Origin: Zymobacter sp047495495
Lineage (GTDB): Bacteria; Pseudomonadota; Gammaproteobacteria; Pseudomonadales; Halomonadaceae
DNA length: 64,000 bases
Direction: 5' to 3'
Assembly (NCBI RefSeq): GCF_047495495.1
Contig: NZ_CP179930.1
Span: 1,178,001-1,242,000, forward strand
The translations under genes and the position numbers were made by a program. Below, one piece after another: positions 45,486 through 53,575 of this stretch (position 1 is its first letter; each line of letters opens with the position of its first letter). The notes below the pieces were generated by a model. The model did not search any database and was not told the origin of the DNA. It saw only the letters and a program-made list of their open reading frames with translations.

Positions 45486-45881
45486 ATGAAATCGGGAGAA
45501 AGGGTTTATGATTTAATGGTGCGATTGTATGAGGAAAAATTCGACACTACTAGTCGCGGATGGCAGATAAAAGACTATTTAGAGGCTATGTATGATTCTA
45601 ATCTTTTTGAAAACGCAGCGATAAGCATTCTTAATAAAAAAGATTTTTGTATAAATAATTCCCAGTGTAGGTTTCCTAACCCTAATAGCTATAATGATTA
45701 TGACCATTTTGATGGGGTGGAGTTCGAAATGGGACTATTTAGTGATGACTCAGAAATTAGAGTGAGTGAAGAAGAATGTTTGTCTTTTATAAAAGAAGCT
45801 GTGTTTTTGTATGAGAAAAAACATCCAGATAGAAAAGGATTTTTAGACGAAAGTTTTGAAAGAACAACGTTAGGTAGATAA
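45486..45881 (+). CDS. Orphan immunity protein resembling CdiI for ribonuclease toxins
   Basis: 131-residue acidic protein (MKSGERVYDLMVRLYEEKFD). Its C-terminal half, HFDGVEFEMG, then EIRVSEEECLSFIKEAVFLY and KKHP, resembles the group usually labelled ribonuclease toxin immunity protein CdiI (pattern F-G-V-E-F, I-S-E-E-E, Y-x-x-x-H-P). No matching toxin remains next to it. The ribosome site is poor. It would give protection only against a toxin delivered by other cells. Confidence 0.6.
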   Translation: MKSGERVYDLMVRLYEEKFDTTSRGWQIKDYLEAMYDSNLFENAAISILNKKDFCINNSQCRFPNPNSYNDYDHFDGVEFEMGLFSDDSEIRVSEEECLSFIKEAVFLYEKKHPDRKGFLDESFERTTLGR

Positions 45882-45908
45882 ATTTTTGTCTCGTTTCTAT
45901 AGAGATTA

Positions 45909-46172
45909 CCTTCGACGAAGCGCTGAAAAATATCGATGTGTATGTCGCCAATACGATGAAATACTACGGCATCGGTAGCGATAACCAACTGTAGCTGGAG
46001 AGCGGAGTCCATCTTGTCAGTGGGCTGGTGAGCGGGAATACCCCAGGCGGGTGCCGCTGGCGCCGCGGCATGCGAACTGGCGGCCCATGTCGCCGCTCAT
46101 GTCATCGCCGATGGCAAACCCACGAGTGAGCTGACCCAGAGCGAACGCGAACAGATCAGCCTGTGGGGGCAA
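45909..46172 (+). pseudogene. Decayed duplicate of the cdiA pretoxin region
   Basis: Matches cdiA from about 39892 (GACGAAGCGCTGAAAAAT) but has a stop (CTG TAG where cdiA has CTG TGG). It lacks the 167 bases corresponding to 40029-40195 and carries an in-frame TGA at 46029-46031. From 46032 the frame is open into the orphan tip. It marks the left edge of the duplicated module. Confidence 0.82.
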
Positions 46173-47038
46173 GTGGCCGGCGGCGTTGCCGGTGGTCTAG
46201 CGGGCGGAGGAAGCAACCACGCGGCCGAAGTTGGTGCCGGGGTACAGGCGGGTAAAAATGCGGTAGAGAATAACCGCCTAACACTGCCACAGATGAAGCG
46301 GTCTGCTGATGAATTGGCAGAGTGTATGGCGAACTACGGCTGCTCTACGGCCGATGTGATGGCCAAGTGGGCAAAAATTGCCATAGAGCAAGAACTGGAG
46401 TACCAAAAAGGTAGTTTCAGTGCTCCGAAGGAGTACGCCAAAGATATTGCTATTCCCGTGTGGGAAGCCGCTAATCATCCGGTCGACACTATAGGAAATG
46501 CCTGGACGTACACGACAGACGCTTTAGTACACCCGATTGAAAATTGGGACAAGCTGAGCACCTTTAAGTTTGTCATCGCTCCCTATGAGCTTATAACTAA
46601 GCCTATACAGGCACGCGTTGAGAACATCGGCCGTTATTATCTCGGTAACGGTGGTAAAGATGCTTCCTACAATGCGGGTGTAGAGTCCGGTAAGCTTGCC
46701 ATTGACGTAGGTTCTCTCTTTATTGGTGTGGGGGAGGTTGGTGGGCTTCGAGCGGGTACGGCTGGCGCAGAAAAAGCGGCTTCTGCTGTAGAGAGAGTAG
46801 GGCTTGAAAGTGCAGAAACTGCTGCTAGTGCAGCCAACGCGGACAGAATGGCCGCAGAGGCTTCAGTAGCGACAGACTCATCGCCTAAGATTACTATTAC
46901 CGGAACTGAGCCTGTTAAGCCACTTACTAATGGTGGTGCGCCGTATGTAAATGCTAAGCAGGCTGAAATTGGTGAAAGCTTAGCTCAGCAATCAGTATCA
47001 TCCCACACATCTTCTTGGCCAGAGATGCGTGCTCAGTT
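46049..47038 (+). repeat. 990-bp direct repeat, copy in orphan tip
   Basis: Partner of 40196-41185, offset 5853 bases throughout. The right edge falls in GATGCGTGCTCAGTT, just where the two toxin domains begin to diverge, so the repeat supplies homology without covering the active domain. Confidence 0.9.
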
Positions 47039-47381
47039 TGAAGATAAAAAGTTACCTCCTACAGACTTCAAAATGACAGTAAATGGAAAGGTTCTCGGTT
47101 CTATATCTGATCCAGGTAAAGGGGCTGCTATCTTCAAAGTGGGGGGAAAAAAAGATGTTGAAGATGTATTTAAGACTATGACAGGTGCCACAGAAATGCC
47201 TGAGCCTATTTTTACACCAAAAGGAATTATTTATAGATATGCTTTGGAAGATGGTGCTAAAGTTGCGCTCAGAAATTTTGCAAAAAGTGATACTGGTGCG
47301 CAGTGGACGTTAGATTTTGCTAAAATTCCTGATGCAAAAGTTAGTAGAATGGAAATAAAATTGATGATAGATGATGAATGA
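46173..47381 (+). CDS. Orphan CdiA tip, second version of the resident toxin
   Basis: Open from 46032, with a possible GTG at 46173; there are no secretion signals or ribosome site, so probably silent in place. It includes the pretoxin end, VENN (46263-46274), the entry region almost identical to cdiA, and a toxin domain from SSWPEMRAQF onward. This last part is alignable with, but clearly different from, the CdiA tip (DFKMTVNGKVLGSISDPGKG; YRYALEDGAKVALRNF; WTLDFAKIPDAKV). The 3' end overlaps its immunity gene by 11 bases, exactly as in cdiA/cdiI. The toxin activity is unknown. The pattern of a G-x-x-Y/Y-x-x-x-x-DG-x-x-V-x-L-R strand followed by W-T-x-x-F faintly recalls compact RNase toxins, a weak guess. 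Confidence 0.85.
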   Translation: MAGGVAGGLAGGGSNHAAEVGAGVQAGKNAVENNRLTLPQMKRSADELAECMANYGCSTADVMAKWAKIAIEQELEYQKGSFSAPKEYAKDIAIPVWEAANHPVDTIGNAWTYTTDALVHPIENWDKLSTFKFVIAPYELITKPIQARVENIGRYYLGNGGKDASYNAGVESGKLAIDVGSLFIGVGEVGGLRAGTAGAEKAASAVERVGLESAETAASAANADRMAAEASVATDSSPKITITGTEPVKPLTNGGAPYVNAKQAEIGESLAQQSVSSHTSSWPEMRAQFEDKKLPPTDFKMTVNGKVLGSISDPGKGAAIFKVGGKKDVEDVFKTMTGATEMPEPIFTPKGIIYRYALEDGAKVALRNFAKSDTGAQWTLDFAKIPDAKVSRMEIKLMIDDE

Positions 47382-47727
47382 TGAAATGCTATACGAAGAT
47401 ATTATAAAAGACAGTTTTGGTTTTACTATCGATGCAATATGGGATGACTTGCAATATAATCATCCTTATTTTTCTTATAAGGAACGTATTGAAAAGTTTT
47501 CTTATATATTGGAAAAGGCCATGGGAAAAGGAATATTAAAATTAGCAAATGAAGGTGAATTTCTTGAGGGAAGTATTAAAGATCAAGTTGAAAGATTTAA
47601 AAATAGTTTTCCCGATGACGAAAAAAGTATGGACGAATATATATTTGGGCTAGATGTTAACCAAAATTTTTGGGCGCCAGGAGGGGGAGTTTGGATATGT
47701 AACGATGGCGATGAAATATGGACTTAA
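47371..47727 (+). CDS. Immunity protein, family A copy 2, partner of the orphan tip
   Basis: 118 residues (MMNDEMLYEDIIKDSFGFTI to GGGVWICNDGDEIWT), the same length and layout as resident CdiI at 41524 and overlapping its toxin by the same 11 bases. It differs throughout, so it may not cross-protect. It is expected to be specific for the tip at 46173-47381. Confidence 0.82.
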   Translation: MMNDEMLYEDIIKDSFGFTIDAIWDDLQYNHPYFSYKERIEKFSYILEKAMGKGILKLANEGEFLEGSIKDQVERFKNSFPDDEKSMDEYIFGLDVNQNFWAPGGGVWICNDGDEIWT

Positions 47728-47945
47728 TGACTTTTAACCTAACCTTCTTACGTTAATAGAAAAATAAGAATATTGTTGATCCTGGGCCAGCTTAAGCACC
47801 GCTATTGGGTTGGTGCTCAATGCGCATGATGGACCTTCACTCATCACGCGGAAGAGTAGTTTGGGCTGTACATAGTAAAGTCAGATACCACTATAATCGA
47901 TAGCTGTGTCAAAGCCAACAGAGATTGCCTTAAGGACATTTGTCT
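47728..47945. other. Short spacer of higher GC between immunity genes
   Basis: About 220 bases whose base composition is closer to the core genome than the flanking immunity genes. No gene or element is recognised; it may be a scar of an earlier insertion. Confidence 0.3.
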
Positions 47946-48305
47946 ATGACTGATGATGTATTGGAATTTGTAGAAGAAATATTAGAAGTGAGTTTTGGAT
48001 TTGATATTGATGCAATATGGTATAACTTGGAGGGAAGGTGCAACAGCTTGAGTTATTGTGAAAAAATAGAAGCTTTTTGTTATATATTGAAAGTCGCAAT
48101 GGACAAAGGGATTTTAAAAATAGCAAACGAAGGTGTGTTTTTAGAAGGAACCTCTCAGGAAATTTCCGATATATTTAAATCATCTTTCCCTGCTAGTGAA
48201 GATAAAATGAGCGACGATATGTTTTGCTTCGATATTGATGACAATTTTTGGACTCCAGGAGGTGGTGTTTGGATATGTAATGATGGTGATGAAATTTGGA
48301 CGTGA
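47946..48305 (+). CDS. Solo immunity protein, family A copy 3
   Basis: 119-residue protein (MTDDVLEFVEEILEVSFGFD to GGGVWICNDGDEIWT). The start at 47946 follows AAGGACATTTGTCT. It shares its last 15 residues exactly with copy 2 (47371) but differs elsewhere. No toxin fragment lies upstream, so it is an isolated immunity gene. Confidence 0.78.
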   Translation: MTDDVLEFVEEILEVSFGFDIDAIWYNLEGRCNSLSYCEKIEAFCYILKVAMDKGILKIANEGVFLEGTSQEISDIFKSSFPASEDKMSDDMFCFDIDDNFWTPGGGVWICNDGDEIWT

Positions 48306-48513
48306 TGATATTTATAATAGTACACAAAAGTATTTTGTTATCTGATTTTGTTCTTGAATGCGTTTTATGTTGTTGTTTTGTTTTCTGAAATTTTCACAGA
48401 TTGCTACCTGTGCTGGTTTTTTAATCCAAATATTGGCGATCATGCCAATAGTCTACGGTAAATGTAAGCACTGAATATTTAGACGTTTGATTGATTATAA
48501 AGGAATCAGAAGT

Positions 48514-49239
48514 ATGAGCTTGAATGAAGACTGGGAACCCGGGTTCGGGACAATATTTATCTGGTTTGCGATGGATAAGTTTGGTCGAATTGCTGTAATG
48601 GTAAACAATTGTTGGGGAGATATACCAAAGGTATTACTATCAACGCCGGATATAAAATACTGGTTGGATAACATGAGTGAATATTTATGGGAAGAATCTA
48701 AAATATATGTGAATTATCCGAAAGACAAGAATGGAGATTTTTTTGTTGATCTGTATTCGGCCTGGATGATTGGTAATAAAATGACGAGGGATGAATTTGT
48801 ACAGAGTTGCAGAGACTCTCTAGAGAATATGGGACACTACAGTGATACAAATATAGCGGTTAATAAAGGGATCTTTATGTACTTTGGGGTGGAAGGTTGT
48901 CGCGAAGGTGAAGATTATCCTGTTGGTTATATCGGGGAAACAAAAATGGGAGACTATTATCGACAATTAGTGCCCACCCTCTATGGTTCTATCGATGATT
49001 TTCCCGAGGAGTTGAGCGCTATCGTAGCCGTTTCAGATAGCGTAGACTTCACTAAGGATAGAGTACTGGATAATAATAAAATAAACGATTATTTCCCTGC
49101 AAAATATGATAGAAATATACATGCTGAAATGGTAACGAATAATTCTGATAAGAAACGAAAGCTGAAATGTTTGAATAAGATAAAAAAGAAATGCATAAGC
49201 GCCTTCTGGAGTGTATGCAAAAGCAGGATGCCGAAATAA
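48514..49239 (+). CDS. Solo immunity protein, family B copy 3, intact with basic tail
   Basis: 241-residue protein starting MSLNEDWEPGFGTIFIWFAM after AAGGAATCAGAAGT. It is the only uninterrupted member of the family also seen at 42737 and 44797, sharing FGRIAVMVNNCWGDIP, GEDYPVGYIGETKMGDYYR and the ending KINDYFP. It then extends by about 43 residues rich in Lys and Cys (KKRKLKCLNKIKKKCISAFW), absent from the other copies. No toxin is adjacent. It probably protects against the deaminase-type tips. Confidence 0.8.
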   Translation: MSLNEDWEPGFGTIFIWFAMDKFGRIAVMVNNCWGDIPKVLLSTPDIKYWLDNMSEYLWEESKIYVNYPKDKNGDFFVDLYSAWMIGNKMTRDEFVQSCRDSLENMGHYSDTNIAVNKGIFMYFGVEGCREGEDYPVGYIGETKMGDYYRQLVPTLYGSIDDFPEELSAIVAVSDSVDFTKDRVLDNNKINDYFPAKYDRNIHAEMVTNNSDKKRKLKCLNKIKKKCISAFWSVCKSRMPK

Positions 49240-49262
49240 GTCTGTGTAGCTCGATCTGAAGG

Positions 49263-49466
49263 TCAATGCTCCTCACTTTTCCCGATTTTCTCCATCGATT
49301 CTCGTGCTTTCAGTAGGCCGTTACCCTCTTCATAACACGCCCAAACGACAATAGAAAAGCGCTGTCGGAAGTGGCAGTATGAGGGTATGGACAGAAGGCC
49401 TTGTGCCAGCGCGCTATCGGGAACGGAAGCGGCCGCTGACAGCAGGGCTGTCTCTGCCTTCAGCAC
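49263..49466 (-). CDS. Short doubtful open frame next to asd
   Basis: 67 codons (MLKAETALLSAAASVPDSAL; hydrophilic end ESMEKIGKSEEH). It has gene-like composition and could be the remnant of a minus-strand gene at the edge of the CDI block, but no family or ribosome site is recognised. Confidence 0.25.
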   Translation of the reverse strand: MLKAETALLSAAASVPDSALAQGLLSIPSYCHFRQRFSIVVWACYEEGNGLLKARESMEKIGKSEEH

Positions 49467-49539
49467 TTATCAATAATAATGCTGCGCTACGCAGCTCATG
49501 ATGATCGGGCGAACAGGACATAAAACGGAGATGGCGAAC

Positions 49540-50655
49540 ATGCTTAAGGTAGGACTGGTCGGATGGCGTGGCATGGTAGGGTCCGTGCTGATGCAGCGTA
49601 TGCAGGAAGAGCAGGATTTCCGTGATATCGAACCTACCTTCTTTTCTACTTCTCAGGTAGGTATCGAAGGGCCGGTAGTCAATGGCAAGGCGACAGGCGA
49701 ACTGAAAGATGCCTTTGATCTAGAGCAGCTTGCCGATCAGGACGTCATCATTACCTGTCAGGGCGGCGACTACACCAAGGCCGTTCACGATGCGCTGCGT
49801 GAGCAGGGGTGGACCGGTTACTGGATCGACGCGGCTAGCACCATGCGCATGCGCGACGATGCCGCTATCATTCTCGACCCAGTCAACCGTGCGCTGATCG
49901 ACCGTCGCCTTGAAGAAGGCTGCCGTACCTTTGTCGGCGGTAACTGTACCGTTAGTCTGATGCTGATGGGGCTGGGCGGCCTGTTCGAAAAAGGATGGGT
50001 CGAATGGATGACGTCCATGACCTACCAAGCCGCGTCCGGCGCAGGCGCGCGCCACATGAAAGAATTGCTCAATCAGATGGGCTACCTGCACGATGCGGTT
50101 GCGGAAGGTCTGAATGACCCGGCGCAGAGCATGCTGGACATCGACCGCGATGTTACCGCAGCACTGCGCAGCGATGCGATGCCGACCGAGCAGTTCGGCT
50201 ATCCGCTGGCGGGCAGCCTGCTGCCATGGATCGATAGTCAGCTTGAGAACGGCCAGAGCCGTGAAGAATGGAAGGGCGGCGCTGAAACCAACAAGATCCT
50301 GGGTTATGCGCCGAATACCGTACCGGTCGATGGTCTGTGCGTGCGTATCGGCAACATGCGCTGCCATGCGCAGGCGTTCACCATCAAGCTGAAGAAGGAT
50401 ATCCCGCTGGCAGATATCGAAGCAGCCATCCGCGATTACACTCCGTGGACCAAGCTGGTACCGAACGATAAGGATGCCACGCTGCAGGATCTGACGCCGA
50501 CGGCCGTTGCCGGCACACTGACGGTACCAGTGGGTCGTCTGCGCAAGCTGAACATGGGGGGAGAATACCTGTCAGCATTCTCCGTCGGTGACCAGCTGCT
50601 GTGGGGGGCGGCTGAACCGCTGCGTCGCATGCTGCGCGTGATCGCTGACCGTTAA
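49540..50655 (+). CDS. asd: Aspartate-semialdehyde dehydrogenase
   Basis: NADPH-dependent reduction of aspartyl phosphate to aspartate semialdehyde, the branch point to lysine/diaminopimelate, threonine and methionine. The start at 49540 (MLKVGLVGWRGMVGSVLMQR) lies 9 bases after CGGAG; an ATG at 49531 sits directly on that site. The 371-residue protein has the catalytic C136 in FVGGNCTVSLML, QAASGAGARHMKELL and GNMRCHAQAFTIKL. In relatives it follows leuB closely; here the CDI block lies between. Confidence 0.98.
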   Translation: MLKVGLVGWRGMVGSVLMQRMQEEQDFRDIEPTFFSTSQVGIEGPVVNGKATGELKDAFDLEQLADQDVIITCQGGDYTKAVHDALREQGWTGYWIDAASTMRMRDDAAIILDPVNRALIDRRLEEGCRTFVGGNCTVSLMLMGLGGLFEKGWVEWMTSMTYQAASGAGARHMKELLNQMGYLHDAVAEGLNDPAQSMLDIDRDVTAALRSDAMPTEQFGYPLAGSLLPWIDSQLENGQSREEWKGGAETNKILGYAPNTVPVDGLCVRIGNMRCHAQAFTIKLKKDIPLADIEAAIRDYTPWTKLVPNDKDATLQDLTPTAVAGTLTVPVGRLRKLNMGGEYLSAFSVGDQLLWGAAEPLRRMLRVIADR

Positions 50656-50680
50656 GGCTTGTCCTGATACGGCAGTAACG

Positions 50681-50713
50681 ATGAGGGAGGGGGCTTCGGC
50701 CTGCCTCCCTCAT
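50681..50713 (+). terminator. Hairpin after asd
   Basis: A perfect 10-bp stem (50681-50690 with 50704-50713). There is no T-run, so termination is uncertain. Confidence 0.5.
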
Positions 50714-50868
50714 TGCGTCATGGGCGCTTGTGCTCGCCTAGCGGTTGCCCGGATAATAAACACTTCATCATGCACCGCCTTTTCCTTCTTTTGGTATAGC
50801 GATGGCTTTTGGCTATAGCCATGGGGGCGGCGGTGTCATCATTTCACAGAACGGGAAGTTATCGGTTC

Positions 50869-51810
50869 ATGTCGTTGTTTACCTTGCTTGATGAACACCA
50901 TCCACGCGCAGGCCGCTTTGCCATGGGAATCGAGTACGATGGCTCACGGTACTACGGTTGGCAGCGACTGAAAGAGGGGCCTTCCGTTCAGCAGGCGCTG
51001 GAAGAGGCGCTGGCACGGGTCGCACGTCAGCCCATTGAGGTGTTTGCCAGTGGGCGCACGGATACCGGTGTGCATGCGACTCGGCAGATCATCCATTTCG
51101 ATACTCCCGTGGCGCGTACCCAGAAAGCTTGGGTGATGGGGGGTAACGCCAACCTGCCTGCCGATGTGCGCATTCAGTGGGCGGTGCCCGTCTCTGATGA
51201 TTTCCATGCCCGTGCCACGGCCACCGCGCGTCGCTATCGCTACCTCATCTTCAACAGCAGCATGCCGCCTGCGTTGGGGCATGCCACGATGACATGGCAC
51301 CGCTCCCCCCTGGACGAACAACGGATGCATGCGGCGGCACAGGCGCTGGTGGGCGAACACGACTTCTCGGCGTTCCGAGCTGCACGCTGCCAGTCCAGCA
51401 CCCCATGGCGCCATGTGCATTTCGTTGACGTGACGCGACATGGGCCGCTAATCGTCGTGGACGTGCAGGCCAACGCCTTTCTTCATCATATGATCCGCAA
51501 TATCGTGGGCGTACTGCTGGCCATCGGTGACGGCCGCCGCACCGTAGAATGGTGCGCACAGGTGCTGGCGTCACGTGACCGCACTCAGGCCGGCATCACC
51601 GCGCCTCCACAAGGGTTGCACTTCGTCGACGCGCGCTTTGCAGGCAAGGATGTGCTGCCCGAAACGCCGCTTGGGCCCACGCCGCTGCTGTTTCTCGGCG
51701 AGTGGACAGGTGAGCGGGAGGTGCCAATTGGCGAATACCTGCGCACGACCGCGCGCATGCAGCGCCACGGGCTGGGAGAGACACCTGCAGCAAGCTGTGA
51801 TGAAAAGTGA
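50869..51810 (+). CDS. truA: tRNA pseudouridine(38-40) synthase
   Basis: Isomerises uridines 38-40 in the tRNA anticodon arm. The start at 50869 (MSLFTLLDEHHPRAGRFAMG) gives 313 residues. The catalytic aspartate is D65 in ASGRTDTGVHATRQ. Other marks are GIEYDGSRYYGWQ, FHARATATARRYRY and QANAFLHHMIRNIVGVLL. The fimV gene often found just upstream in pseudomonads is absent. It is followed by trpF after 51 bases. Confidence 0.96.
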   Translation: MSLFTLLDEHHPRAGRFAMGIEYDGSRYYGWQRLKEGPSVQQALEEALARVARQPIEVFASGRTDTGVHATRQIIHFDTPVARTQKAWVMGGNANLPADVRIQWAVPVSDDFHARATATARRYRYLIFNSSMPPALGHATMTWHRSPLDEQRMHAAAQALVGEHDFSAFRAARCQSSTPWRHVHFVDVTRHGPLIVVDVQANAFLHHMIRNIVGVLLAIGDGRRTVEWCAQVLASRDRTQAGITAPPQGLHFVDARFAGKDVLPETPLGPTPLLFLGEWTGEREVPIGEYLRTTARMQRHGLGETPAASCDEK

Positions 51811-51861
51811 TGTTTGCGCGGCGTGCGAATACGGGCACCACGGCATAAGGAAAGAGACACT

Positions 51862-52524
51862 ATGACGAATTCTGGAAAAAGCGTGGTGGCTCAGCGCACT
51901 CGCCTTAAGATCTGCGGTCTAACCCGCCGAACGGATGTCGATGCGGCCATCGCGGCAGGTGCGGATGCCATCGGCTTTGTGCTCTGGGAAGGCAGTCGTC
52001 GAGCAGTGACGGCTGAACAGCTGGCACAATTGACTAACCGGCTTCCTCCCTTTGTGTCGCGTGTCGGTCTGTTCGTTAATGCTTCTGCGCAACAGGTTGA
52101 ACAGTGCTTGCCTTGGCTGGATGTTCTACAGTTTCACGGAGATGAATCTCCGCTAGACTGTGCGGCTTTTGGCGTGCCGTGGTTCAAGGCACTGCGCATG
52201 AAGCAAGGCCTTGATCTTACCGAACAGGCTGAACGCTATGCGCAGGCCAACGCCTTGTTGCTGGATGCGTGGGTGCCGGATATGCCCGGCGGTACCGGTC
52301 AGCGTTTCGACTGGCAGCGCATTCCTGCCGCGCTGGCACCTTCCATTATTTTGGCGGGAGGGTTGACGGCAGATAACGTCGGAGCTGCCATTCATCAGGT
52401 CGGGCCTTATGCTGTCGATGTTTCTGGTGGAGTTGAATCCGGGCCGGGAACCAAGTCGGTAGCGGCCATGCAAGCGTTTGCCAACGCCGTGCGGCAGGCC
52501 GATGCCACCCGATTGCCAGCATGA
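51862..52524 (+). CDS. trpF: Phosphoribosylanthranilate isomerase
   Basis: Third step of tryptophan synthesis. The start at 51862 follows AAGGAAAGAGAC. The 220-residue TIM barrel shows the active-site cysteine C18 in LKICGLTR, AIGFVLWEGSRRAV, LQFHGDE, PGGTGQRFDW and ILAGGLTADNV. No trpB or trpA is nearby; trpF stands alone between truA and accD. Confidence 0.97.
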   Translation: MTNSGKSVVAQRTRLKICGLTRRTDVDAAIAAGADAIGFVLWEGSRRAVTAEQLAQLTNRLPPFVSRVGLFVNASAQQVEQCLPWLDVLQFHGDESPLDCAAFGVPWFKALRMKQGLDLTEQAERYAQANALLLDAWVPDMPGGTGQRFDWQRIPAALAPSIILAGGLTADNVGAAIHQVGPYAVDVSGGVESGPGTKSVAAMQAFANAVRQADATRLPA

Positions 52525-52673
52525 TCGGCATCAAGCGGCTACCCAATTGGGGCCGGAGACCGTTACAATAGCGCACAGTGTCTCACACGCTATTCTTGTC
52601 TTTCGCCATCAAGAGGTCGTTTCCTCTGGCGAAAGACCAAACTCGTTTCAATGATCTAGGACGCCTTTCGCTC

Positions 52674-53546
52674 ATGAGCTGGCTGGATAAAATTGTCCCT
52701 TCGATGGGGCGCACCAAGCGCGCTGATCGACGCTCCAATATTCCTGATGGCCTCTGGCACAAGTGCCCGAGCTGTGAAGCAGTTCTGTATCGTCCGGAAC
52801 TCGAACGTCACGATAACGTATGTCCGAAATGCGATCATCATTTGCGCATGTCGGCCCGCAAACGTCTCAGCTGGTTCCTTGATGAAGACGGACGCGAAGA
52901 GATCGCAGCAGACCTGCTGCCGATCGACCGCCTGAAATTCAAGGATTCTAAGCGCTATAAGGATCGCCTGAGTGCGGCCCAGAAGAACACAGGCGAGAAC
53001 GATGCGCTGATCGCCATGCGTGGTCGCCTGAACGGTCTGGATGTCGTGGCCGTGGCTTTCGACTTCAGCTTCATGGGGGGGTCCATGGGGACGGTTGTCG
53101 GTGAGAAGTTCGTCCGTGCTGCCGAGCGTGCCTATGAAGAACGCATTCCGCTGGTCTGCTTTGCGGCGAGTGGCGGTGCACGTATGCAGGAAGGGCTGTT
53201 CTCGCTGATGCAGATGGCTAAAACCTCTGCGGTCATCGAAAAGCTGAAAAGCGCAGCGGTACCGTTCATCTCCGTTCTGACCGACCCGGTCTTCGGTGGG
53301 GTTACTGCATCTTTGGCGATGCTGGGCGACATCAATGTGGCCGAACCTAAGGCACTGATCGGTTTCGCGGGTCCTCGCGTCATCGAGCAGACCGTACGCG
53401 AGAAGCTGCCTGAAGGTTTCCAGCGCAGTGAGTTCTTGCTCGAACACGGTACGGTCGACATGATTGTTCACCGCGGTGAGCTGCGCGATACGCTTGAACG
53501 CATGATGCGCAAGTTCGTTCATGCGCCGAGCCGCAAGCAGGCCTGA
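52674..53546 (+). CDS. accD: Acetyl-CoA carboxylase carboxyltransferase subunit beta
   Basis: Beta subunit of the carboxyltransferase that makes malonyl-CoA for fatty acid synthesis, partner of AccA. The start at 52674 (MSWLDKIVPSMGRTKRADRR) matches the family, giving 290 residues. The zinc ribbon cysteines are C31, C34, C50 and C53. The carboxyltransferase core has FMGGSMGTVVGEKFVRAAE and DPVFGGVTASLAMLGD. An open frame back to 52578 is not conserved. Confidence 0.97.
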   Translation: MSWLDKIVPSMGRTKRADRRSNIPDGLWHKCPSCEAVLYRPELERHDNVCPKCDHHLRMSARKRLSWFLDEDGREEIAADLLPIDRLKFKDSKRYKDRLSAAQKNTGENDALIAMRGRLNGLDVVAVAFDFSFMGGSMGTVVGEKFVRAAERAYEERIPLVCFAASGGARMQEGLFSLMQMAKTSAVIEKLKSAAVPFISVLTDPVFGGVTASLAMLGDINVAEPKALIGFAGPRVIEQTVREKLPEGFQRSEFLLEHGTVDMIVHRGELRDTLERMMRKFVHAPSRKQA

Positions 53547-53575
53547 CGTTTAGTCGGGACGGAGGGGGGAATGTA

